Of a stretch of 64,000 nucleotides of DNA, positions 18,925 through 28,049 are shown piece after piece. Each line of letters starts with the position of its first letter. Position 1 is the stretch's first letter. Source of the DNA: an uncultured Eubacteriales bacterium. GTDB taxonomy: Bacteria; Bacillota; Clostridia; Lachnospirales; Lachnospiraceae. The notes under the pieces are model-generated. The model did not search any database. It was not told where the DNA came from and saw nothing but the letters and a program-made list of their open reading frames with translations. A program made the translations under genes and the position numbers. The stretch lies in NCBI GenBank assembly GCA_900314565.1, contig OMVU01000007.1:3541-67540 (forward strand). Reading direction: 5' to 3'.

Positions 18925-20112
18925 ATGCCGCCAAGCAGAAGAAGTTCATCCTCCCACAGTAGTTCATCCCGCAGAAGTTCTTCCTCGCACAGGAGCTCAT
19001 CCTCCCACAGAAGTTCTTCCTCCAGGAGCAGCTCAAGCTCCAGGAGCAGCTCCAGTTCCGGAAGCAGCTCCAGATCATACGGCACAAGCTCCAATATCGG
19101 CCGCACCGCCGGCATAGCCGGCGGCCTTTTTGCCGCCTCACGGGGTCCGTCCCGGCACAGCACGACTTCCCACAGCAGCCCGCCTTCACACGGTACAAAG
19201 GGAGGGCCTGTGCGCACAAGTTCACCCCGCAGAAGCACAGAAATCAGAGAAGCTCCGCCGCAGTATTCGTCCGTCTACAATGAGCGGTCGAAAAAATACA
19301 TGCACTACGGCCATAATCACAGACCTCGTGTACATCAGCTGCGCGATCAGTATTTCATTTTCTATCCGGCAGCCTGGACCGACCTGGACACCGGCAAAGA
19401 ATACCGCGCCGGCTACTATGACATGGCCACCGAGGAATTCTATGCGACACCCGAGGAAGGTATCTCGATCCGCGACTACCTGTGCGAATACTGTGACACC
19501 CGCGTCTCCATTGTCCCGAAAGACGGAGTGGCAGCAAAATGCCCGAACTGCGGAGGAAATCTCACGCTCCTTCCACCGGAAAATGAAGTGCCCGACGGAA
19601 CCCCCGGCTATTACAGCGGACCGGGCGGCGGACAGTACGGATCGAACTACGCAGGATACGGCAACGGATCAGCCCAGGGCCGGTCAGGGAGCAGATCTGT
19701 TATAATTATCATCGTCACCGTTTTCGCCGTCCTTGCTCTGATCGTCGGAGGAATCGCTTTTTCCTTAGGCAGGAACAGACAGGCACAGGGCGGAGGTACG
19801 ACCGGCACAGGCTACACAACGGAAAATGGGAAAAAGTCCTTCTACGTTGAAGCGATCGACCGGACCTGTTCCTGGTCGAATGAGTATGACAGCTATTATG
19901 ACGAGGTGACGGACTGCTATTTCTGGCACAACGAGGACGTCGATCCGCCGATCTGGCAGTACTGGTACGAGGGAATCTCTTCCGATTACGGCGATTACGG
20001 CTGGATGGAATGGGACGAAGAAGAGAACCGCTGGTATATCGACGACGGAAATGACTGGATCGTCCTGCCGGAAATCTATGATACACAGCATCTGTGGCAT
20101 ATCGAAGAATAA
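18925..20112 (+). CDS. Ser-rich membrane protein with zinc ribbon
   Basis: A 395-residue protein of unknown function. Residues 5-50 are almost pure Ser/Arg/His. A conserved soluble segment (DQYFIFYPAAWTDLDTGKEYRAGYYD) follows, then a four-Cys zinc ribbon (CEYCDTRV...AKCPNCGG, near residues 190-215). One membrane segment is present (SVIIIIVTVFAVLALIVGGIAF, about residue 260), then an acidic, Tyr/Trp-rich C-terminal domain. I chose the ATG at 18925 because AAGGAG precedes it. The architecture suggests a cytoplasmic sensor half and an external half; no role can be assigned. Confidence 0.75.
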   Translation: MPPSRRSSSSHSSSSRRSSSSHRSSSSHRSSSSRSSSSSRSSSSSGSSSRSYGTSSNIGRTAGIAGGLFAASRGPSRHSTTSHSSPPSHGTKGGPVRTSSPRRSTEIREAPPQYSSVYNERSKKYMHYGHNHRPRVHQLRDQYFIFYPAAWTDLDTGKEYRAGYYDMATEEFYATPEEGISIRDYLCEYCDTRVSIVPKDGVAAKCPNCGGNLTLLPPENEVPDGTPGYYSGPGGGQYGSNYAGYGNGSAQGRSGSRSVIIIIVTVFAVLALIVGGIAFSLGRNRQAQGGGTTGTGYTTENGKKSFYVEAIDRTCSWSNEYDSYYDEVTDCYFWHNEDVDPPIWQYWYEGISSDYGDYGWMEWDEEENRWYIDDGNDWIVLPEIYDTQHLWHIEE

Positions 20113-20126
20113 AGTGCCCTCATTAG

Positions 20127-20172
20127 AAAAAAGCCGGGAACAACGGATTTTTCCGTTTTTCCCGGCTTTTTT
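20127..20172 (+). terminator. Rho-independent terminator
   Basis: AAAAAAGCCGGGAA and TTCCCGGCTTTTTT form a stem just after the Ser-rich protein gene; it works in both directions by sequence. Confidence 0.85.
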
Positions 20173-20189
20173 CTGCCCCGCACACTGTA

Positions 20190-20255
20190 TTATGCGAAGT
20201 TCTCGTGATTTTAATCATGAGATACGCGCGCAAAGTGAAACTCGTCTTCATTTAT
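20190..20255 (+). repeat. R1 5'-hairpin fragment
   Basis: TTCTCGTGAT-TTTA-ATCATGAGAT followed by ACGCGCGCAAAGTGAAACTC matches the first 60 bases of R1, adjacent to the MFS gene stop. Confidence 0.7.
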
Positions 20256-20261
20256 TCTGCT

Positions 20262-21593
20262 TTACGTATCTACGTCAAATGCCTCCAGGCCCTTCTTTCC
20301 GGGTTCCTTCGCATCTCCGTGCAGCACAAAGTGCATCGTGATAAAGGCAGCCGCCATAAAGACAGCCGCATAGGGGAAGAATGTCAGATATCCGATACGA
20401 TGCAGGAGGCCGCCTGCGACGATCGGTGTGACCGTCTGCGCGGCCATGCTGAATGTGTAATACATTCCGGTGTATTTCCCGATGTCGCTGCTCTTGCACA
20501 TCTCCACGACCATCGGAAGAGAATTTACGTTGATCGATGCCCAGCCGATACCGATCAGGACAAACAGTACGTAAAGGACCGGATGGAACCGATTCGAGAG
20601 CAGTGTATAGACAAATCCGGCCGAAAAAGCCGCGAACATCATGATGATCCCCGCATAGATCATCTTCTTTCTTCCGACTCTCGCCGCAATCGCACCGACC
20701 GGAATGTAGGACAGGATCGCACCGACCGTCGCGATCGTCAGACACAGGGACGCGCTTCCGAGGCTCATGTTCCACATCCGGTTCGCAAAGGTCGTGAACC
20801 ATGTCTCCACAGCATTGTAGGCGATGAACCAGAGCGCGATTGACACGAGCAGGAAGAGAAGGCTTCGCTTGACCGGTTTCGGGAGTTCTTCATTTCCCCC
20901 TTTGTCGGTGACGCTCAGATTCTCCTCGGGATGCTGCTCCTCATATTCGCGCACCTCTGCCGCGAGGCGGGGCTCGTCGACCGTGAGCATCACGATCATA
21001 AGACTGATCAGCATGATTCCCGCGACGATCATAAAGAGCGGCATATAGTTCACGTGCGAAAGCCCGGCCACCCTCTTCTCAGAGTACATCACAGCGGCGA
21101 TCAGCAGATAAATGATCCCGCCGACAGCTCCCATCAGATTGATGATCGCGTTCGCACGGCTGCGAAGAGGCTTCCGCGTAACGTCCGGCATCAGCGCGAC
21201 CGCCGGGCTCCTGTAGGTTCCCATGGCGATCAGGATGAGGCCCAGCACCGCGATAAAGCCTGTGAGCTTCATACCCGACGGCTCGGCGGCGTAGCTGTTG
21301 TCGATGACCGGCAGGAGCAGCATGAGTGCGACCGAGGCGATCGTCCCGAACAAAATGAACGGCTTGCGCCTTCCCATACGGGATCTGCATCTGTCAGAAA
21401 GCGCGCCGAAAAGCGGCAGAAGGAACAGGGCGAGGATATTGTCCATCGCCATGATCACGCCGGACAATGTCTCGTTCAGATGGAAGGTGTTCGTGAGAAC
21501 AAGCGGGATCACGTTGTTGTACATCTGCCAGAAGGCAGTGATCGCAAGAAATGCAAATCCCACGCGTATCGTCTGTCCGGTCTTCAGTTTCAT
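20262..21593 (-). CDS. MFS transporter, SLC45/sugar-like
   Basis: A 443-residue twelve-segment major facilitator. GALSDRCRSRMGRRKPFILFG after the second segment is the MFS loop 2-3 motif and resembles sucrose/maltose SLC45-type carriers; a second GRKK motif is in the 8-9 loop. It probably imports a di- or oligosaccharide with protons, though the sugar is inferred only from homology and the surrounding glycan genes. The ATG at 21593 follows GGGAGGTG at good spacing; an upstream in-frame extension lacks a ribosome site. Confidence 0.85.
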   Translation of the reverse strand: MKLKTGQTIRVGFAFLAITAFWQMYNNVIPLVLTNTFHLNETLSGVIMAMDNILALFLLPLFGALSDRCRSRMGRRKPFILFGTIASVALMLLLPVIDNSYAAEPSGMKLTGFIAVLGLILIAMGTYRSPAVALMPDVTRKPLRSRANAIINLMGAVGGIIYLLIAAVMYSEKRVAGLSHVNYMPLFMIVAGIMLISLMIVMLTVDEPRLAAEVREYEEQHPEENLSVTDKGGNEELPKPVKRSLLFLLVSIALWFIAYNAVETWFTTFANRMWNMSLGSASLCLTIATVGAILSYIPVGAIAARVGRKKMIYAGIIMMFAAFSAGFVYTLLSNRFHPVLYVLFVLIGIGWASINVNSLPMVVEMCKSSDIGKYTGMYYTFSMAAQTVTPIVAGGLLHRIGYLTFFPYAAVFMAAAFITMHFVLHGDAKEPGKKGLEAFDVDT

Positions 21594-21695
21594 AAAACAC
21601 CTCCCTGTATTGTTTTGCGACGCAGGCGGAGCAAAAACTTCTCCCGCGAAGATCAATGCCGTCATAAGGCGTCTGCATGAATGTTCGACAAAGTT

Positions 21696-22391
21696 TCATC
21701 CGGCATCTGTTCCGCCGCCGGTACCTTCGGAAGAATCCGGCTCTTCGACTACCTCAGAGTCCCCGCTCTCCTCCGTTTCCCCTGTGATCGCCCGGATCTG
21801 TCTTTTGATCACCGGATAGTAGAGGAGTGCACAGAAATAAGCCGGAAGCGAAATTCCAAAACAGACTGCCAGCGGAAGCAAACGCAGGGACTGGGTGAAT
21901 ACAAAGGCGGTCACGCCCGTGACAGCGATCATGCCCAGAGTCCTCGGAAAGGCTCCGATGCTCATGATGGCTGCATTTTTAAATTTCGCGGAAAGGCTGT
22001 TCTCGAACCGCGCGCCCAGCGGAAAGATCCACACAATGAGGGCAGCCAAAATCAGAGCGATCGCATAGACCGGGGCGACCAGAAAACGCGAAGTGCTCCT
22101 GCCGAAGACGTAATAATCCATATAGAGGATCCCCCCTGCAAAGAGCAGAATGATCCACACCGGAGTCATGCTTTTTAAATTCGCGCGGAACTGTGTGAAG
22201 TACATGGATGCGACCTTCCCGTCCCTCCCCTCCATCATTCTCATGATGCAGTAATGCAGGGCGGTCAGCGCTGCTCCCGCCGTAAAGACAGGCAGACAGC
22301 AGAGAAGCGTGAGAAAGTTCAGTTTCAATAAGGTCAGCAGATCAGACATGGCCCGCATAAGCGGCCCGTCCGCAGAAAAAAGTGTATTCAT
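21696..22391 (-). CDS. YesL/DUF624-family membrane protein
   Basis: A 231-residue protein with four to five membrane segments (LLTLLKLNFLTLLCCLPVFTAGAALTAL; MTPVWIILLFAGGILYMDYYV). LNFLTLLCCLPVFTAGAA matches the YesL family, which is encoded next to oligosaccharide ABC transporters in Firmicutes and has no proven role. Start chosen at 22391 after GAGGGATACT. It lies downstream of the ABC transporter but beyond a terminator. Confidence 0.82.
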   Translation of the reverse strand: MNTLFSADGPLMRAMSDLLTLLKLNFLTLLCCLPVFTAGAALTALHYCIMRMMEGRDGKVASMYFTQFRANLKSMTPVWIILLFAGGILYMDYYVFGRSTSRFLVAPVYAIALILAALIVWIFPLGARFENSLSAKFKNAAIMSIGAFPRTLGMIAVTGVTAFVFTQSLRLLPLAVCFGISLPAYFCALLYYPVIKRQIRAITGETEESGDSEVVEEPDSSEGTGGGTDAG

Positions 22392-22523
22392 AGTATCCCT
22401 CGACAGTACAAACAGGCCCACACGCCTTCCAGGACCCGGCTATATACGAGTAAGGCAGTAAAGGATACTGTAAGTATATAGCTTTGACCGGCATGCGTGC
22501 AACAGCCCCTTGGAACATAAAAG

Positions 22524-22557
22524 AATGAGGCTTCGCAGTAACGCGAAACCTCACTCT
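22524..22557 (-). terminator. Terminator after the ABC permease operon
   Basis: On the minus strand GAGTGAGGTTTCGC and GCGAAGCCTCATTC form the stem, followed by TTTTATG. It separates the transporter operon from the YesL gene. Confidence 0.75.
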
Positions 22558-22605
22558 GCATGGATGCATCAAAGCGAATACATTTACTCCATTCACTCCT
22601 GCCGA

Positions 22606-23475
22606 TCAGCCCTTAACAGCACCTTCTACCATACCTTCCATGATCTGCTTCTGTGCGATCAGGAAGATGATGATCATAGGCAGGATTGCGAGCAGGGCCG
22701 CTGTCAGGATAAGATCCCACTGCTTTACGTAAGATCCGACGAACGCCTGGACCGCAACAGGAAGTGTTTTATACTTGCTGTTATTTCCGAGCATCAGGGA
22801 CGGAAGCAGGTAGTCGTTCCAGATCCACATGCCGTTAAGAATCGTAACGGTCGTGAGTACCGGTGTGAGGAGCGGGAAAATGACCTTGAAGAATGTACCT
22901 TCCGGTGAGCATCCGTCAATCGCCGCAGCCTCCTCAAGATCATAGGGAACGCCTTTGATGAAACCGGTCAGAATAAATACTGTCATAGCACCGCCAAATC
23001 CGCAGTATGCGAAGATCGCGCCGGGAATAGACTTCAGCATCGGGATCCCGACGAACTGTCCTACGTCACGGAATGAAGTAATAAGCGGAAGCATGACTAC
23101 CTGGAACGGAATGATCATGGATGCGATAAATATCATATAGATCACAGTTGCCCATACCTTCTTATTGTTACGGCTGATGACCCATGCAGCCATGGCGCCG
23201 AAGAGCGCAAGAAGGACAAGGGAAATTACTGTGATGGATACGGAGGAACCGAGTGCCGCCCAGAAATTAAAGTTCGAATTTCCTACAACGCTTGAAACAT
23301 TCGAAATGAACTGTTTAATGGACGCACCTATCCATGCGATCGGGCTTGCAACGATATCCGTCTGCTTCTTAAAGGAGTTAAGGACTACCAGATAGAACGG
23401 GAACAGGATATATGCTGCAATAACAATGCCGAAAAGAGTAAGGATAATTGTTCTCGATTTCTTTGTTTGTGACAT
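22606..23475 (-). CDS. Carbohydrate ABC transporter permease (MalG-like)
   Basis: A 289-residue inner permease of the CUT1 class with six membrane segments. The EAA loop that docks the ATPase is EEAAAIDGCSPEGTFFKVIFPL. It pairs with the MalF-like gene upstream, whose TAA overlaps this ATG by one base (TAATG). No ATPase gene is nearby, as is usual where a shared MsiK-type ATPase serves several importers. Confidence 0.93.
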   Translation of the reverse strand: MSQTKKSRTIILTLFGIVIAAYILFPFYLVVLNSFKKQTDIVASPIAWIGASIKQFISNVSSVVGNSNFNFWAALGSSVSITVISLVLLALFGAMAAWVISRNNKKVWATVIYMIFIASMIIPFQVVMLPLITSFRDVGQFVGIPMLKSIPGAIFAYCGFGGAMTVFILTGFIKGVPYDLEEAAAIDGCSPEGTFFKVIFPLLTPVLTTVTILNGMWIWNDYLLPSLMLGNNSKYKTLPVAVQAFVGSYVKQWDLILTAALLAILPMIIIFLIAQKQIMEGMVEGAVKG

Positions 23476-24527
23476 TATAGCTCGACCTCCTTACTGTTGG
23501 ATATGCGTACCTGGATAAGAGATACGACAGCGAGGATAACGAAGAACAGCACAGCTTTCGCCTGTCCGACTGCATAGCTGTTCTTGGCGATCGCCGTATT
23601 GTAGATATTAAGAGCAAGCATCTGCGTACCGTTGGAGAGATAGCTCCCCATGAAATTCGTTACGGATCCTGCACCGTTCGTCAAAGCCATGTTGACATCG
23701 AACTGCTTGAAGGCAGATGTCAGTGTAAGGAATGTACAGATCGTAATGGTCGAAGCGATCATCGGGATCTTGATCTGGAACAGCGTCTGTATCGGTGTTG
23801 CACCGTCAATATCCGCTGCTTCGAGAACATCACCGGGAACCTGCGTTAATCCGGTGATATAAATAAGCATAATATATCCGCCGTACTGCCACAGATAAAC
23901 AACTACGATGCAGAGAAGAGCTGTTCTGGACTTCGAGAGTAGAGATATATTATTTGTCATACCGATCAGAACGTTGTTGAATACGAACTGCCAGATATAA
24001 CCCAGTACGATACCGCCGATCAGGTTCGGGAGGAAGTAAGCAGCCCTGAAAAATCCTGATGCCTTGATGGAGGATGTACAGAGAAGAGCCAGACAGAAAC
24101 CGATCACATTAATAAGGATCATATTAATGATAACAAAAACAAATGTAATCAGAATGGAATAAATAAATGCCGGATCCTTGAACATTGTCGTGTAGTTGGC
24201 CAGACCGACGAACTTCGTAATCTTAACACCCGTCCAGTCAGTAAAAGAATAACCGATACCGAGAACGAGCGGAATAATAACGGTTACTGCAAATGTAAAA
24301 AGAAGCGGGAACAGGAAAATGATGTAGACGATCTTCCTGTGATGCTTCAGCGTCGGAATAAGATAGAGGCCGGCAAAGAACGCAACGATGCCTAAGATCA
24401 GCATAGCGCCTCGCCCGGCAAATTTACTGCCCATTATGTCCATTGCCAGAGCTGCTACAAGAAGTGCGATTCCGCCTATCAGCAGTATAAAAGACAGAGG
24501 ACCGTTCCCTTGTGCTTTTGTTTTCAC
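23475..24527 (-). CDS. Carbohydrate ABC transporter permease (MalF-like)
   Basis: A 350-residue CUT1 permease. Two extra N-terminal membrane segments (LLIGGIALLVAALAM; LGIVAFFAGLYLIP) precede the six core ones. The EAA loop reads LEAADIDGATPIQTLFQIKIPMI. I chose a GTG at 24527, six bases after GAGGAGG; a GTG 15 bases earlier would overlap the ribosome site. It forms the pore with the next gene, and the hairpin upstream separates it from the binding-protein gene. Confidence 0.9.
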   Translation of the reverse strand: MKTKAQGNGPLSFILLIGGIALLVAALAMDIMGSKFAGRGAMLILGIVAFFAGLYLIPTLKHHRKIVYIIFLFPLLFTFAVTVIIPLVLGIGYSFTDWTGVKITKFVGLANYTTMFKDPAFIYSILITFVFVIINMILINVIGFCLALLCTSSIKASGFFRAAYFLPNLIGGIVLGYIWQFVFNNVLIGMTNNISLLSKSRTALLCIVVVYLWQYGGYIMLIYITGLTQVPGDVLEAADIDGATPIQTLFQIKIPMIASTITICTFLTLTSAFKQFDVNMALTNGAGSVTNFMGSYLSNGTQMLALNIYNTAIAKNSYAVGQAKAVLFFVILAVVSLIQVRISNSKEVEL

Positions 24528-24558
24528 GAGATCCCTCCTCACGTAATAAATGAAAACC

Positions 24559-24585
24559 AGGCGGCGGCTAAAGGCCGCCGCCTGC
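24559..24585 (-). other. Intercistronic hairpin after the binding-protein gene
   Basis: CAGGCGGCGG and CCGCCGCCTG form a GC-only 10-bp stem between the binding-protein stop and the permease start, with no T tract. In such operons this kind of stem usually protects the binding-protein mRNA and allows more of it than permease. Confidence 0.7.
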
Positions 24586-24613
24586 AGATCATCTGAAAAT
24601 ACTAATTAAAAGA

Positions 24614-25936
24614 TCATGAATAGTACTGTGCTGTTACCTGACCGACAGTCTTTGTGAATGTAGCAGCATCCGGGATCGTGCCTGCAGCATAATCCTGATA
24701 TACAACACCGAGTGCATTCTGTGCAAGACCTTCCTTATTGTTGAGCCAATGCCATCCGGATGTCTTGCCTGCATGTGTGTAATCAGAGATCGTCTGAGCG
24801 AACGGATCGCTTGCAATATAGGTGCAGGATTCGAACGGGGAGATGAAACCGGCATCCTCAACAAGGATCTTCTGTCCGGCGTCTTCGGAGCACCACTGCA
24901 GGAATGCCTTGGCAGCGTCAGCCTTATCGCTCTCAAATACTGCCCACCAGGACGGAGAATTTGTAAGGATCGTATCCTGTCCTTCTTCAAAAGCATACGG
25001 AAGCATGCCGACCTTGAAACTGCCTGCTGCCTCATACTGCTCTTTGTCATCAGCTGTCATCGTTGCGCCGATCCAGGAACCCTGTGTCACGAAAGCATAT
25101 TTGCCGGAAGCAAAGTTGAGGATCTGCTGATCGTATGTTCCGGAAACAAGAAGAGCCGGATCTGAGTACTTGTTGAAGAGCGCGACCATCTCAGCATATT
25201 TCTCGAAACGGGCCTCATCGATCTTGCCGCCGTCAGCGAGCATATCGAAGTACTTTGTATCGTCACGTGCAAGACCTTCATCTTCGTAAACGCCGAACAG
25301 ATGATTGCCGGTCGACCAGTACAGGTTCGTTGCCTCTGCGCAGTAGCCGATGACTGCTGTGAGACCAAGCTCATCCTTCTTGGAATCAAGCGTCTCAAAT
25401 GCAGCTTTCATGGATTCCGGTCCTGTGATGGACTTCGGATCGATGCCTGCCTTTTCAAGAAGATCAGCGTTATAAGCGAGACCGATCGCCTCTGTCGTGT
25501 ACGGGAAGCCGACAACTTTGCCTGAACCGTCGACATATTCAGCTTCCGTATCATTTACCCACTTCTCACCGCTCATATCGGAAAGAAGGCCTTCCCAGTT
25601 AGCGAAGTCTGTAGCACCGCCGTTAACGAAGATGTCCGGCATATTGTTGCCTGCATAGTACTGCTTCAGCTGGCCCTGAATGTCAATGCCGCCGCCCATG
25701 GATTCGATTTCAACATGAACGCCTGACTCTTTTTCATAAGCTTCTGCCAGTTTCTTGAGCTGAGCATCTACTTCGATCTTTCCGTTTACAAGACGGAGTG
25801 AGTTTGCGGAAGAGCTTCCGCCGCCTGTGGATGCACCGGATGCAGTGCTCTCTGTCGATGAGCCGGAGCCGCCGCAGGCTGCAAGGCCGAGCGTCATTGC
25901 GCCAACGAGCGCGATTGCCAAAAGTTTTCTTTTCAT
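24614..25936 (-). CDS. Sugar-binding lipoprotein of ABC transporter
   Basis: A 440-residue extracellular solute-binding protein. The signal peptide ends in LGLAAC (Cys21), followed by a Gly/Ser linker. ANSLRLVNGKIEVDAQLKKLAEAYEKESGVHVEIESMG is the typical start of a MalE-type (family 1) binding domain. It captures an oligosaccharide, probably alpha-linked given the divergent GH13 gene. AAAGGAGG precedes the ATG. First gene of the three-gene importer operon. Confidence 0.92.
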   Translation of the reverse strand: MKRKLLAIALVGAMTLGLAACGGSGSSTESTASGASTGGGSSSANSLRLVNGKIEVDAQLKKLAEAYEKESGVHVEIESMGGGIDIQGQLKQYYAGNNMPDIFVNGGATDFANWEGLLSDMSGEKWVNDTEAEYVDGSGKVVGFPYTTEAIGLAYNADLLEKAGIDPKSITGPESMKAAFETLDSKKDELGLTAVIGYCAEATNLYWSTGNHLFGVYEDEGLARDDTKYFDMLADGGKIDEARFEKYAEMVALFNKYSDPALLVSGTYDQQILNFASGKYAFVTQGSWIGATMTADDKEQYEAAGSFKVGMLPYAFEEGQDTILTNSPSWWAVFESDKADAAKAFLQWCSEDAGQKILVEDAGFISPFESCTYIASDPFAQTISDYTHAGKTSGWHWLNNKEGLAQNALGVVYQDYAAGTIPDAATFTKTVGQVTAQYYS

Positions 25937-26238
25937 TTTTTTCCTCCTTTAACGTTGCCTTTAAGCCACTGTGATTTTTTTACCCGAAGTATACAATGTC
26001 ATTTACATCAAGTACTTTTTGCACAAAATCACTCATTCATAATAACATTCTTTTGGCCAAATTCAATACTTTTTTCTCAAATACAGTTCCTTTTAACATA
26101 TCACACAAATTCCATCCCCCTGATTTGTATATAATTTCCCATCCCCTCATCGGCCAATTATCCGGCTTTTCTTCCCCTGAACAGCAGCACAAAAATTCCA
26201 AAAAGTCATATTTCCATAATTTATGGACAAATTTCAGT

Positions 26239-26267
26239 TAGACAGTTCCGGACAGAATTTTTATAAT
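26239..26267 (+). promoter_or_regulatory. Sigma-A-type promoter of the GH13 gene
   Basis: TAGACA and TATAAT are separated by 17 bases, about 105 bases upstream of the GH13 start. Confidence 0.75.
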
Positions 26268-26333
26268 GACATCATAAAAACAAAAATAAACCTACTTCAA
26301 CCGGCCGCAAAGTAAACAACCATAACAAAATTG

Positions 26334-26347
26334 TGAAAGCGCATCAT
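26334..26347 (+). promoter_or_regulatory. Probable CcpA (cre) site
   Basis: TGAAAGCGCATCAT fits the cre consensus TGWAARCGYTWNCW at 12 of 14 positions. It is downstream of the promoter and just before the ribosome site, a position where CcpA blocks transcription when preferred sugars are present. Confidence 0.6.
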
Positions 26348-26372
26348 TTTTACACTAACGGAGGATCAAACA

Positions 26373-28049
26373 ATGAATAACGAAAAGCACGCCTGGTGGA
26401 AAGAAGCTGTCATTTATCAGATTTATCCCCGCTCTTTTCAGGACAGCAACGGAGACGGGATCGGCGACCTGAACGGCGTCACCATGCGTCTCGATTATCT
26501 CAAAAAGCTCGGAATTGATGTGATCTGGCTGTCTCCGGTCTACAAATCCCCCAATGATGACAACGGCTACGACATATCAGACTACAGAGACATCATGACG
26601 GAGTTCGGGACCATGGAGGACTTCGACCGCATGCTTGCGGCAGCGCACGCAAGAGGGATCAAAATCGTCATGGACCTGGTCGTGAACCACACCTCAGATG
26701 AGCACAAGTGGTTCATCGAAAGCCGCAAGTCTAAAGACAATCCCTACAGAGATTATTATATCTGGAAGGATCCCAGAGACGGGCACGAGCCCACGAACTG
26801 GGGCTCCAATTTCAGCGGATCCGCCTGGAAATTCGATGAAACGACCGGCCAGTACTATCTTCACCTGTTCTCAGAGAAGCAGCCGGATCTCAACTGGGAA
26901 AACCCGAAAGTGCGCGATGCAGTCTATGATATGATGACCTGGTGGTGCGACAAGGGAATTGACGGGTTCCGAATGGACGTCATTTCCATGATCAGCAAGG
27001 TCCAGTCCTATCCGGACGGAGAACTCTTCGACGGAGTCTACGGGAACGCCAACCCGTACGTGTGCAACGGTCCGCGCGTGCACGAATTCCTTCAGGAAAT
27101 GAACCGCCGGGTACTCTCCCGCTACGACATCATGACGGTCGGGGAAGCCGCCGGAGTGACCGTAGAGGAGGCAAAGCGCTACGCAAACAACGAAGGTACA
27201 GAGCTCGGCATGGTCTTCCACTTCGAGCATACGGACGGGAGCTCCAACTCCGAATCCGTGATCGGAAAATGGACCGTCAACCCGCCCAGACTCACCTACG
27301 TCCGCGGCATTCTCAATAAGTGGCAGACGGAACTGGAAGGAAAAGCATGGGGCAGCCTCTACTGGGACAACCATGATCAGCCCAGAGCGGTCTCCCGTTT
27401 CGGAAATGATTCAAAAGAATGGCGGGAACTCTCCGCCAAAATGCTGGCCACCGTCCTTCACATGCAGAAAGGTACTCCCTATATCTATCAGGGCGAGGAA
27501 TTCGGCATGACAAATATGCACTTCGAGTCCATCGACGACTGCCGGGACATCGAAGAAATCAACGCTTATCAGCAGTATGTCACCGACCACAAATTAGTCG
27601 ACGCAGAGACGATGCTTCGGTGCTTTGACACCATCGCGAGAGATAATGCCAGGACTCCGGTCCAGTGGGACGCCAGTGCGAATGCGGGATTTACGACAGG
27701 AACTCCGTGGATCAAGGTCAACCCGAACTATACGGAGATCAATGCGGAGGCGGCACTGGCTGACCCGAATTCCGTTTTCTACTATTATCAGAAACTGATC
27801 AGTCTCAGGCATACGACTCCGATCATTGTTTACGGGACATTCAGGCCGCTCCTTCCTGACAGCGAAGTCCTCTATGCATATGAGCGGGAAATGGACGGAA
27901 AGGTCCTTACCGTCGCCGCGAACTGGACGGACAGAGAGCAGGAATGCACCCTTTTTGATGACCTTGAAGGGGAAGAGCTTATTTCCAACTATGACAGTCA
28001 CAGGACCGGCATTCTTCAGCCCTATGAGGCCAGAGTCATACTTCACTGA
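26373..28049 (+). CDS. malL: GH13 oligo-1,6-glucosidase / alpha-glucosidase
   Basis: A 558-residue GH13 enzyme of usual length without signal peptide, so cytoplasmic. The catalytic residues are visible: nucleophile D202 in DGFRMDVIS, acid/base E258 in TVGEAAG, and D335 in WDNHDQPR. A Val follows the nucleophile (MDV), the state linked in this subfamily to alpha-1,6 preference, so isomaltose/panose-type oligosaccharides are the likely substrate. It lies divergent from the oligosaccharide importer, which would feed it, and overlaps the AraC regulator gene by one base. GGAGG precedes the ATG. The gene symbol indicates family, not proven orthology. Confidence 0.92.
   Translation: MNNEKHAWWKEAVIYQIYPRSFQDSNGDGIGDLNGVTMRLDYLKKLGIDVIWLSPVYKSPNDDNGYDISDYRDIMTEFGTMEDFDRMLAAAHARGIKIVMDLVVNHTSDEHKWFIESRKSKDNPYRDYYIWKDPRDGHEPTNWGSNFSGSAWKFDETTGQYYLHLFSEKQPDLNWENPKVRDAVYDMMTWWCDKGIDGFRMDVISMISKVQSYPDGELFDGVYGNANPYVCNGPRVHEFLQEMNRRVLSRYDIMTVGEAAGVTVEEAKRYANNEGTELGMVFHFEHTDGSSNSESVIGKWTVNPPRLTYVRGILNKWQTELEGKAWGSLYWDNHDQPRAVSRFGNDSKEWRELSAKMLATVLHMQKGTPYIYQGEEFGMTNMHFESIDDCRDIEEINAYQQYVTDHKLVDAETMLRCFDTIARDNARTPVQWDASANAGFTTGTPWIKVNPNYTEINAEAALADPNSVFYYYQKLISLRHTTPIIVYGTFRPLLPDSEVLYAYEREMDGKVLTVAANWTDREQECTLFDDLEGEELISNYDSHRTGILQPYEARVILH

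Noticed and set aside
25996..26241. Small coding region in the AT-rich region upstream of the GH13 gene
   Set aside because: No ribosome site, composition typical of promoter DNA, and it overlaps the promoter region.
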